Made by a program: the position numbers and the translations under genes
Assembly (NCBI GenBank): GCA_945882415.1
Contig: CAMCWC010000021.1
Coordinates: forward strand, 1 to 40,182
Length of the DNA stretch: 40,182 nt
Direction of reading: 5' to 3'
Source of the DNA: Chthonomonas calidirosea
GTDB taxonomy: Bacteria > Armatimonadota > Fimbriimonadia > Fimbriimonadales > Fimbriimonadaceae
Notes under the pieces: model-generated
What the model was told of the DNA's origin: nothing
The model's input: the letters and a program-made list of their open reading frames with translations, nothing else
Database searches by the model: none
Shown: positions 1-7,603 of the stretch, piece by piece
Position numbering within the stretch: position 1 is the stretch's first letter
Layout: every line of letters begins with the position of its first letter

Positions 1-39
1 ACTTCCCTAACGTTTGCCAGTAAAATAAAAGCCAACCGG

Positions 40-127
40 GGAGAGGTGGTAGAGCGGTTGATTGCACCTGTCTTGAAAACAGGAGTGCCGAAAGGCATCA
101 GGGGTTCGAATCCCCTCCTCTCCTCCA
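40..127 (+). tRNA. tRNA-Ser (anticodon UGA)
   Basis: The 5' strand of the acceptor stem (40-46, GGAGAGG) pairs with 117-123 (CCTCTCC), and CCA is encoded at 125-127. The anticodon stem CCTGT/ACAGG encloses loop CTTGAAA, giving anticodon TGA. A long variable arm (TGCC-GAAA-GGCA) marks a class II tRNA, as expected for serine. The T-arm loop is TTCGAAT. The discriminator base at 124 reads T, whereas bacterial tRNA-Ser normally has G73. The gene lies at the left edge of a stretch of accessory genes, a typical place for island insertion, but I found no second copy of its 3' end in the window. Confidence 0.95.
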
Positions 128-138
128 GCAGAATTGTT

Positions 139-265
139 GCGTGAACCCCCTCTCCATTCCGATGGAGAGGGGGCAGGGGGTGAGGAAACCGCCTAGCCAA
201 AACCCGCGTGAACCCCGCCCATTCCGATGGAGAAGGGGTTGGGGATGAGGACTCCGCCCAGCATA
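139..265. repeat. two direct repeats (~65 bp) with internal hairpin
   Basis: Two related copies lie at about 139-200 and 206-264. Both begin GCGTGAACCCC, contain CCATTCCGATGGAGA, and run through a G-rich TGAGGA segment to CCGCC(T/C)AGC. In copy 1 the arms CCCTCTCCAT and ATGGAGAGGG form a perfect hairpin; copy 2 is degenerate. Copy 2 ends at the ATG of the following gene, so it supplies that gene's leader. A reading frame running through copy 2 from a GTG at 208 looks fortuitous. Confidence 0.7.
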
Positions 266-558
266 TGAACCGAGCTACCCAGGCCCTGAACGATCATAGG
301 CTAGAAATCCTTTCATTAGCCGAGCGATATCAGTTGCGAAGCGTGCAAGTATTCGGTTCCGTCGCCCGCGGGTCCGATGACGACAGTAGCGACTTAGACC
401 TGCTCGTCGATGCCCCAGAAGGCGTATCGCTCTTGTCACTCGGGGGCTTCCTTATGGATGTCCGCGATCTTCTCGGAGTTCCTGTAGACGTTACGACCGT
501 CACGATGCTCAAGCCAAGAATCAGAGATCGCGTCCTCCGCGAGGCCGTGCAGCTTTAA
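265..558 (+). CDS. solo MNT-type minimal nucleotidyltransferase
   Basis: A 97-residue protein of the DNA polymerase beta-like minimal nucleotidyltransferase family. It carries GSVARG at residues 31-36 followed by DLDLLVD, with the metal-binding aspartates at about D43 and D45 and a third candidate at D75. Proteins of this kind are antitoxins of HEPN-MNT (type VII) systems, where they modify a HEPN ribonuclease, but that is family knowledge. No HEPN/DUF86 partner is visible on either side: a direct repeat lies upstream and a hairpin-rich repeat array downstream. I chose the ATG at 265; an in-frame GTG at 208 would add 19 residues encoded by repeat DNA. It could be an orphan antitoxin or a stand-alone enzyme. 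Confidence 0.8.
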   Translation: MNRATQALNDHRLEILSLAERYQLRSVQVFGSVARGSDDDSSDLDLLVDAPEGVSLLSLGGFLMDVRDLLGVPVDVTTVTMLKPRIRDRVLREAVQL

Positions 559-610
559 TCGAACCTAGCTGAACACGCAAACCTCGAACGGTTCAAGAGC
601 CGCGTCCCGT

Positions 611-1412
611 AGCTCACCCGTCTCAGGTGAGTTCGAATAGCCGCAAATGAACAACCGGGCCACAATTCGAAACACCCCGGTAGGGGTCAAAGAAGGTAGC
701 CAGGCATTGAAAATGCCTAGTAAGCCAGCCCGCCCCAAAACAAAGCCGAACCCCCGAACAAATCCGAACCAACCCGAACGCAGCGGAAAGTAGCTCACCC
801 GTCCCGGGTGAGTTCGACTAGCCGCAAATAAACAACCGGGCAAAGATTCGGAATACCCCGGCAGGGGTCAAAGAAGGTAGCCAGGCATTGAAAATGCCTG
901 GGCAGCCAACCCGACCCGCAAAAGTCCGAGGAGCCCCGCGACCCCCGCGCGGCCGCAAACCCCCGCCACCAGCAACGTCGTAGCGCAGCCCCCATCAACC
1001 AAAGAGCCGCACCCTCCCCAACACAAACCCGAACCCCCGAACAAATCCGAACCAACCCGAACGCAGCGGAAAGTAGCTGACCCTTCCCGGATGAGACCGC
1101 ACAGCCAAAGCCCGGATCAAAGCCCAAACCTCCCGACCCCGGTAGGGGTCAAAGAAGGTAGCCAGGCATTGAAATGCCTGGAGAGCCAACCCGCCCCAGA
1201 ACAAACCCGAACCCCCGAACAAATCCGAACCAACCCGAACGCAGCGGAAAGTAGCTCACCCGTCTCGGGTGAGCTCGCTTAGCCGAAATAATGCAACCGA
1301 GCCATAACTCGAGATACCCCGGTAGGGGTCAAAGAAGCTAGCCAGGCATTGAAAATGCCTGGTACGCCAACCCGACCCGGAAAAGTCCGAGGAGCGAAGC
1401 GAACCCCGCGCA
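611..1412. repeat. array of four ~180-bp hairpin-rich repeats
   Basis: Four tandem units start at about 611, 792, 1075 and 1253. Unit 2 carries an extra ~100 bp and unit 4 lacks the usual 3' end. Each unit has a 5' palindrome (in unit 4, AGCTCACCCG at 1253-1262 against CGGGTGAGCT at 1266-1275, a perfect 10-bp stem), then CCCCGGTAGGGGTCAAAGAAG, then a second hairpin (CCAGGCAT/ATGCCTGG, perfect in unit 4 at 1342-1362). Units 1-3 end in a common CCGAAC-rich tail finishing GCAGCGGAAAGT. Reading frames across the array repeat one another and follow the palindromes, so I do not call genes here. This covers the gene-free stretch 559-1587; nothing else is evident in it. Confidence 0.85.
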
Positions 1413-1587
1413 AACGGCAAATAACGATCACGCACATTCTGCGGCGCAAGTCTCGTCGCATCGAAGAATAGTCATTAAACCAAGCTCCATGCCTAGCGGC
1501 AGCGGCGTGATTCGTCGAGTTTGATTGCTTGTTAAGAATTGTACAACGTAAACGGTTTAGCGATGGTTTAACTGAAAAGTTGAAAGT

Positions 1588-2733
1588 TTAGTAGTCAGCC
1601 AATATTTTCTGAATTTTCTTAGCGATCAAATCACTCCGGAGCGCAGAGCGCTTGTTTCTGAAAGTCGCGTAGTGAATACCCAAAACTTGTTTTCCATCCT
1701 CCGTCAGCAAAGGGCCACCCGCGGCTCCCGGAGCAGTACTACAGCCATGAGTAAACTCATTTTCATAAACTGATTCGACTCTACAATTCGCAACATTTAG
1801 CACCGCAAGCTGCTGTGCCGATCCCCTTGTTTGAAGAGAGCAAATTTTCTGCAACACTTTCGGCGCGTCTGAAGCCAACTTTAGCCATCCATGCTTACTT
1901 CCTGGGTCACCATTTATCCGAATCAGGGCGAAACCTTGGGGCTCAGAAATAAGCGGTGGGAATTTGACTCTATAACTGCGCGGCGCAGACTCGTCGTCTA
2001 AAGTAAGCTCATACTGCTGGCTGCCATCAATCACAAAATCCATTGTGATTGCAAGGTCCTTGCCGACAAGAAAGGCTGTGCCAGCATTTCCCCTTTGGTC
2101 CGCAGAGCGAAGGTATCCGACTGATCGCGATGCACTACGGAGAGCGTGGTTGGGATCGATACTCGATGCAAGTACGGAGTCATCGCTTCTATTATCGAGC
2201 TCTGGCACGGGCGATGAACTTGGCAATCCTGGTCCGACATCCCCCGCGCGTTGTCTTAGCTTACCTAGCGTGCTTTCATCTAACGTTATTAATTTGGCAT
2301 CTGCTAGCAATAAGAGATTTGCCGCAGCTTGTTTTGACTTATCGGCCTTTTCGCCAGTCCTCATGGCGTCGAGTATCAACGCACCTTGAAGTTTATCCTT
2401 CTCCAATTTTTCCAGTGAACGTTGTTTTATTTCTTCAAGTGCTAGCGTTCGGTCGTGTTGCACCTTCCCGTCAGTCCTTGAGAGATTCCAAGAGATTAGG
2501 GTCCCAATATAGCCGACAAACGCAGTAAGAACAGCCAAAGCAATTGGACTATGCCAAAGAATCGCATTTACCCTTGAATTCAAGGCTTCACGCTTCCGAA
2601 TTTCCAGTTCTACTTCTTTATTGCGCACCTCAAGCTCTTTCAGTTCCCGGTCCAGGTCTCTGGCGGGGTCGGTAGAATCTAGCTGTTGAGTTGCTGGCTC
2701 ATTTCCAATGATAATGGGGTCGTTACTATTCAT
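1588..2733 (-). CDS. membrane-anchored trypsin-like protein, catalytic triad lost
   Basis: A 381-residue protein. Residues 25-55 are charged and likely coiled coil, 61-81 form one transmembrane helix, 90-165 are again helical and charged, and 205-378 resemble the trypsin-like fold of serine proteases. The motif normally read as T-N-A-H-V is T-M-D-F-V near residue 233, the D-(I/F)-A-L position reads GFAL near 267, and the P-G-x-S-G-G-P active-site loop is PGAAGGP with Ala338 in place of serine. All three catalytic residues therefore appear replaced, so it probably binds rather than cleaves. No strong ribosome binding site precedes the ATG. Base composition is visibly more AT-rich than in the arabinose genes. 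It stands alone between a repeat array and a gene-poor stretch, so its role is unknown. Confidence 0.75.
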   Translation of the reverse strand: MNSNDPIIIGNEPATQQLDSTDPARDLDRELKELEVRNKEVELEIRKREALNSRVNAILWHSPIALAVLTAFVGYIGTLISWNLSRTDGKVQHDRTLALEEIKQRSLEKLEKDKLQGALILDAMRTGEKADKSKQAAANLLLLADAKLITLDESTLGKLRQRAGDVGPGLPSSSPVPELDNRSDDSVLASSIDPNHALRSASRSVGYLRSADQRGNAGTAFLVGKDLAITMDFVIDGSQQYELTLDDESAPRSYRVKFPPLISEPQGFALIRINGDPGSKHGWLKLASDAPKVLQKICSLQTRGSAQQLAVLNVANCRVESVYENEFTHGCSTAPGAAGGPLLTEDGKQVLGIHYATFRNKRSALRSDLIAKKIQKILADY

Positions 2734-3616
2734 ATATTTGCAGTTTTTTTTCTAGTGCTTGGCATTTTTTGCCTATATACCTTTGATGCGATAACTTCGA
2801 CTCCAAGCTTTCAAAAGCCACACCTACCAACTAAAGGTTAGCATTCGCAGACATTCTTGAACAGTTCTAAATTGCTCCTCATGATCGAGCATCGCGTTAT
2901 TGCTATACACTTGACAATACATGAACATTCTCTCGTTGAAGTTTAGTATTTTAAGTTCTTATTACAATTATTTCTGCTTCGAGCTTGATGAAGGCCTTTT
3001 GCCGCCCTCGTGTGGCTTTCCGAGCGCGCGCTCACGATCCCGCCAGTAGGATCGCAACATCCTTCATCAGGAGGTGAACGTGCACCGGGCTGGTCAGGCA
3101 GTCGAGCAATGCAAAGCTACAGCGCCCCCAACTTCAACGCCGCCACCAAGGCGGCCGACAAAACCCACAACTAATACCGGTACGGCTCTGGAGCGTGAGG
3201 CAAGAATGGGCAGAATGAGCCAATGAGGCAAACCAACAGCCCATCTTCATCCGCGGCAAAGCAAGCGCTTTCATGGCTCATCACGACACGCTCTATGAAT
3301 CCATCTCACTTGTCAATGCGGCTTCCAACAGCTTGAGTCGGAACACAATCCCGTGGCGCCAACATACAATCGCAAGTAGCTCCCCAGTCTAGACGGAATC
3401 GCTAATTCGCTCCCAACCGCAAGTATTCGCCAACATCCCGATTTTCAAGCGAGGAGAAAACAATTGCTATGGTCGCTTCCAATATCAGCATCATCCAACA
3501 AATATGAGAAAAATCATCTTAAGCGAATATTCTAGTGCATCCTCTCTAATGCTTCGTCGCCTAATCGAGATGTCCCTCTTTAGTCCAATTCTGGAAACAT
3601 CTTGCGAGTTACATGC
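2734..3616. other. gene-poor intergenic stretch
   Basis: No convincing gene is seen here. The part from 2734 to about 2985 is AT-rich and the part from about 2995 to 3430 is GC-richer, so the composition changes abruptly. A 9-bp inverted repeat (TGATGAAGG at 2986-2994, CCTTCATCA at 3061-3069) sits at that boundary. Short protein-like runs after 3109 are broken by in-frame stops (3172-3174 and 3196-3198), which may mean a decayed gene, but I cannot name it. Confidence 0.5.
3080..3226 (+). CDS. possible 48-codon small ORF, doubtful
   Basis: A GTG at 3080 is preceded by AGGAGGTG (3069-3076), one of the best ribosome binding sites in the window. The 48-residue product is rich in threonine, proline and arginine and has no recognisable domain. 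It overlaps, in another frame, a stop-broken stretch that also looks weakly coding. It may be a real small gene, the start of a decayed gene, or chance. Confidence 0.15.
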   Translation: MHRAGQAVEQCKATAPPTSTPPPRRPTKPTTNTGTALEREARMGRMSQ

Positions 3617-6187
3617 TTAGGCATCGCGCTGCTTATACGCCTTAAGCCAATCAACTACTTCGTCTAAATCAGCCTTTAATTCATCCGGGCCTGGAACTTC
3701 GATCGGCGTTTCAAACGGTTGGCTATGTTCATAGTACGAGTATTTTGTCATATATTTTTGAACCAGCTGACAGTCTTCCTTGGTAATTTTTGCGAGCAGA
3801 TCAATTTTGCCCTTGGTATGGATATCTCGACGATAGCGCTGAATTACATCTGCCAAAAGGACGATCTCCACGATACGCTCAATCAGGATCCTAAAATCAG
3901 TACAAATTGCTCTTGCGAGCGGGTAATAGGATTCAGAGTCTTTATCCTCAAACAGCACTTTTCTGGCCTGAGCTAACCGCCGATCCCTCAGATCATTCAA
4001 GGATTTCTCGGGATTTTTTGCAAAGATTGGCACTTCAGCCGGCTGTCCAGTTCCCCAGACCTCTTGTCGCACGGCAATAACGTTGGGGTCCACTTTGTCT
4101 CCCACGATTTTGACAAAACTCAATCGATGGGTCATTACAATGACTTGGCGTTCAGAACTTAAATCGATCAAGCGGTCGATCGTCTTCTCTTCATAATCCT
4201 GATCCAGGGAAGAGATTGGGTCATCGAAGATGAATGGAGCCTTGGTCGGATTCGCCGTGACCGAAGCAAGAAACGCCGCTAGGCTAACTATCCGCTGTTC
4301 ACCTTCGCTTAAAATTTCGCCAGCCTTGTGCTTGTTCGTTCCCTTCAATTGGACTCTATGCTTTACCTGTGCGCGATCCACTCTACGCTTGATCAATTCA
4401 ACTTGAATGCGACCAGCTCCAAGCCGCCGCAACTCCGAATTAAATCTATTCACGTAAGCCTCCGTAATCAGTGCCTCTGACAGTTCACTCGCCTTCCTCG
4501 AAATGCCCGTCGTAGTAGTCTGCTTAGTCCACTCAGTAATCTGAGCTATCAACCCGAGTCGATTAATTTCAGCGTCGATCGCTCTTGCCTGCCCCGCGGT
4601 CCAATACTTCGCTTCAAGCTCTAGAATATCTGTCGTTGTTTTCGTTCCGTCGCAGATCTTGGCGTCCTCCTCGTATTTCAGAGCGTCGGCTTCTGCCGAG
4701 ATCGAAAGTGCATTCAAATGTGCTAGCAATGGACACTCGATGATGTCGATGCCTTCTGGCTTCACTTCCAGTGGGTCGATTCGGAGCAAATTGATGACGG
4801 ACTGGATGTTGCTCCATGCCCTCTTGAGTTGCTCTTCGACATCTTGAGCCAGTCCCGCAGCCTGACATGATGTACCCAATGCTTCCTGATTCGGAATTTC
4901 AGGAAGGGCGTCTAAACGTTGCTTTACTGAGGTTTCAGCTTCTTTCGCAAGAGTCTCTAGTGTCCCCGTGACGAAGCATTCAAAGTCCACAAAGCGTTGC
5001 TTTGATGCTCCATCAAGGTCTTGTTGACAGAGGACGCATTTGGCTCCTTCCTCGATATTTGGAAAAGGCTTTTCCGGGTACACCTCGCCAACGGAAAATG
5101 CTCGGGCGGCTTCCCAAAGAGCTTTCCAGGTCTTTCTCCCAACCCCATCCAAAAGAACGCTGCTAGTGAGTGCTGCTGTTCCTTCGGTCGCAGTTTTGCG
5201 GGCGGCCACGGCCGCCACAGAGAGATCAAAAATCTCTCCACACTTTATCGATGTAACTGCGGCGCGCGCTACCGCTAATTTACTCATTAAGATATTTATT
5301 TGTAATTTTAATGCTCTGCGTTTTTTCGCTTCCTCTGCAGGATTTGTGACGGTTCTCTTGGCATTGAGTTTCTTGAGATTTTCCTTGTCGTCTTCAGTCC
5401 AAGGGTAGAGCGCCGAAAGCTCCGTTCCCGCTATTTTTGCTGACAGCGAAGCGAAAAGTTTTCCGGCTCTTGTCTCTTGAAATGCTGAGGGTAGCGCTGG
5501 CAGTGCTTTCGGTAGAGCGTTTTTTTCGGCGGCAAAGACTACTTCGACACGCTTAGATATCTCAACGAGATCAGAAAAGAAAACGAGTTCCGCTGGACTA
5601 AAAGAAACCTCCGTGTCCGAGTCGAGATAGAGACGACCACTAGCCGAATCAAAGATATCCACTGACTGAAGCTCGGGGATTGGGATGGAATTCACGGCCC
5701 ACTTTCTAGATATTAAGACTCCAGCTGACTCGAAGGCAATAGTGCAGCTTCTATCGGGTGGCTCGTCTTCAAACACATTTGCTCTTAGCTCGGGTGCGCC
5801 TGCTTTTCCACAAGCTCTCTTCAGTATCCTTGCGTATCCCGATTTACCGGAGCCGTTATTCCCATAGATCACAGTCAGATTTCCAGTCGGAAACGTGAGT
5901 GGTCGCCTGGGTGCAAGCTTGTCAACGCCAACAATATCTCCTACCGACGCTAGGCGTAAGGCTGCTGTGCTTCCTCCGCCAACTGCAAACGCTGGATACT
6001 TCCTTGGAGCGGGTTTGGGTGCCTTCGTAGTTGCGACTGGGGTCTTGATAATCGCAACAAGATCAGCAATGTCAATATCGTCTACGGCCCCCTTGGTGAG
6101 AAGCCTTGAAGCAGCCTCTTGTAACCAGAGATGCTGGCTGTTAAGCCAATCTGAAATTACCTTGTTCATGTCTTTTGAGCCTTCCAT
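3617..6187 (-). CDS. AAA_13 family SMC/ABC-type ATPase (PrrC/RloC-like)
   Basis: An 856-residue ATPase. Walker A is GNNGSGKS (109-116), the ABC signature LSEGEQ is near 626, Walker B is FIFDDPISSLD (652-662) and the H-loop histidine is H687. The middle is a long charged helical region with a CVLC (384-387), similar in layout to the zinc hook of Rad50 and RloC. The C-terminal ~90 residues contain RILIE (R766, E770), RYRRDIH and H821. In PrrC/RloC anticodon nucleases an RxxxE plus a downstream His forms the active site, so an RNase-type C-terminus is possible but unproven. The start has a strong GGAGG five bases upstream and directly follows the TGA of the DUF2130 gene, implying translational coupling. 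A role in phage defence is inference from family and context. Confidence 0.85.
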   Translation of the reverse strand: MEGSKDMNKVISDWLNSQHLWLQEAASRLLTKGAVDDIDIADLVAIIKTPVATTKAPKPAPRKYPAFAVGGGSTAALRLASVGDIVGVDKLAPRRPLTFPTGNLTVIYGNNGSGKSGYARILKRACGKAGAPELRANVFEDEPPDRSCTIAFESAGVLISRKWAVNSIPIPELQSVDIFDSASGRLYLDSDTEVSFSPAELVFFSDLVEISKRVEVVFAAEKNALPKALPALPSAFQETRAGKLFASLSAKIAGTELSALYPWTEDDKENLKKLNAKRTVTNPAEEAKKRRALKLQINILMSKLAVARAAVTSIKCGEIFDLSVAAVAARKTATEGTAALTSSVLLDGVGRKTWKALWEAARAFSVGEVYPEKPFPNIEEGAKCVLCQQDLDGASKQRFVDFECFVTGTLETLAKEAETSVKQRLDALPEIPNQEALGTSCQAAGLAQDVEEQLKRAWSNIQSVINLLRIDPLEVKPEGIDIIECPLLAHLNALSISAEADALKYEEDAKICDGTKTTTDILELEAKYWTAGQARAIDAEINRLGLIAQITEWTKQTTTTGISRKASELSEALITEAYVNRFNSELRRLGAGRIQVELIKRRVDRAQVKHRVQLKGTNKHKAGEILSEGEQRIVSLAAFLASVTANPTKAPFIFDDPISSLDQDYEEKTIDRLIDLSSERQVIVMTHRLSFVKIVGDKVDPNVIAVRQEVWGTGQPAEVPIFAKNPEKSLNDLRDRRLAQARKVLFEDKDSESYYPLARAICTDFRILIERIVEIVLLADVIQRYRRDIHTKGKIDLLAKITKEDCQLVQKYMTKYSYYEHSQPFETPIEVPGPDELKADLDEVVDWLKAYKQRDA

Positions 6188-7459
6188 TCAATCCTCCGCT
6201 CCGTCGGACTCTTCTGCCGGCTCAAATCCGGGCAATTCAGGCATTTCGCTTCCTGCGATACCCTTTAAGTCACCCTGAAGCCCAGCCACACTGGCAAGAA
6301 CGCGCTCAATCCTCCGTTCTTGCCTTCGCCAACGGGATTGCGTGGTCCGCTTTTCCGCCAGCAGCTCGTCATGCAGTTCCCTAAACGGCAGAGCAATCCC
6401 TTCAAGAATCGCGCGGAATTCGTTTCCGATCATATAGGCATAAAGCCGCTCCATCTTCGACTCCTTGCCTTCTGCGCCTTGCCTAGCGTCGGCGGTCGAT
6501 ATGATGCCTTGTCGTAGCGCGATTCCAAGGACCACGGAATGAGCCTGCCGCGTCACCCAAACGCCTTCATATGGCCCGAAGTCTTGAATGCCCTTTGGTA
6601 GAACCTCGCTCACGATAATGGCGACCTCCGCCCGAGCTTCGGTCGCGTCCTGCTTGGCTTTCCCCGCCCAATCGCCACCCCAAGACTGTGCTCGTTTGGT
6701 CTCCCAGAAAATCGTTCCGACTGGCCGGCCCATCTGCCCGAGAACCCTCTGCAGAACATCACCCCCTCTAGCTCCGGTCTTTACCGGTTCGACTAAATCT
6801 TGCGGGAAGAACTGTCGGAGCGTGGCCTCGAAGTCCAACTCAAGGACTTCACCTTGCATCTGCTGTGAACCTTGAGTCGCTTTGCGTTGCGCCTCCTCAA
6901 GTTTCGCCTGCATATCTGCAATCGTCTTCTCCCTCTCTGCAATGGGGAGTCGCGCTTTCTCCTCCGCGTCCTTTATCGCTTGTTCCTGAATCGCCTTTCG
7001 TTGCTCATCAACCTTTCGTGCCACCTCCAGATCGAGCGCTTTCGACCTCTGCTCCAACTCATCCCGTTGCTGCCTAAGTGCCAGTTCTGCCTGTTGCGAG
7101 GTTTGAAGCTGGGCAGCCAGATCTAACGCTTTCTTCTTTTCTGCTTCTAGCTCGGGTGCCAGTTCCTTGCGAATGTTCTCGCGCTCGGATTGGGCAATCA
7201 ACTGTCGCTCGGCAGCAATGGCTTGATTGACCGCGCTCTGGATCGACGCCTCGCGGTCCGCAAGTTCCTTCTCTTTTGTCGCTATTTCCGCTTCCTTCGC
7301 GGCTACCGCACCAATCTTCTCTTCTGCTTCTCGTCTGGAGGCACTGACAAGTTTGCTTGCCTCGGCTCGCACTTGGGCAATCATCGGCCCGGCTAGTGTT
7401 TCATCCAGCGGGAACGACTCACCGCAATTCGGGCAACTGATGATTAACTTGTCTTGCAT
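6188..7459 (-). CDS. DUF2130 coiled-coil protein, putative nuclease
   Basis: A 423-residue protein matching the DUF2130 family by its layout. A CPNC knuckle lies at residues 9-12, followed by long alanine/glutamate/lysine-rich coiled coil (about 25-200), then a globular domain (about 203-365). The globular part shows E207 and D209, RGGDVLQ (D234) and FWETK (E253, K255), spaced like a PD-(D/E)XK nuclease core, followed by a W-G-G-D-W segment. RmuC-type and restriction-like nucleases have a similar coiled-coil plus nuclease build; nuclease activity is inferred. It is the first gene of a two-gene operon, its stop codon touching the start of the AAA_13 ATPase gene, which suggests the two products act together. 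Confidence 0.8.
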   Translation of the reverse strand: MQDKLIISCPNCGESFPLDETLAGPMIAQVRAEASKLVSASRREAEEKIGAVAAKEAEIATKEKELADREASIQSAVNQAIAAERQLIAQSERENIRKELAPELEAEKKKALDLAAQLQTSQQAELALRQQRDELEQRSKALDLEVARKVDEQRKAIQEQAIKDAEEKARLPIAEREKTIADMQAKLEEAQRKATQGSQQMQGEVLELDFEATLRQFFPQDLVEPVKTGARGGDVLQRVLGQMGRPVGTIFWETKRAQSWGGDWAGKAKQDATEARAEVAIIVSEVLPKGIQDFGPYEGVWVTRQAHSVVLGIALRQGIISTADARQGAEGKESKMERLYAYMIGNEFRAILEGIALPFRELHDELLAEKRTTQSRWRRQERRIERVLASVAGLQGDLKGIAGSEMPELPGFEPAEESDGAED

Positions 7460-7603
7460 CGTTATCTCAGCCTGTATCCTATCTGATCGTTACCTGTTTT
7501 GTCTACGACTTTTCAATCTTATTGCTAAGGTTTCGGGTCGGAGTCAAATCTCATCCCCAAAAATCCATAGTTGACTTTTTCCCTCCCAACGGCCTGACAA
7601 GGT

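Noticed and set aside
609-1412. A CRISPR array
   Set aside because: Units are ~180 bp or more with variable length, and there are no short identical repeats with unique spacers and no cas genes.
565-1461. Several minus-strand frames repeating similar peptide strings
   Set aside because: They follow the hairpin repeats and repeat one another, so they are readings of repeat DNA and not genes.
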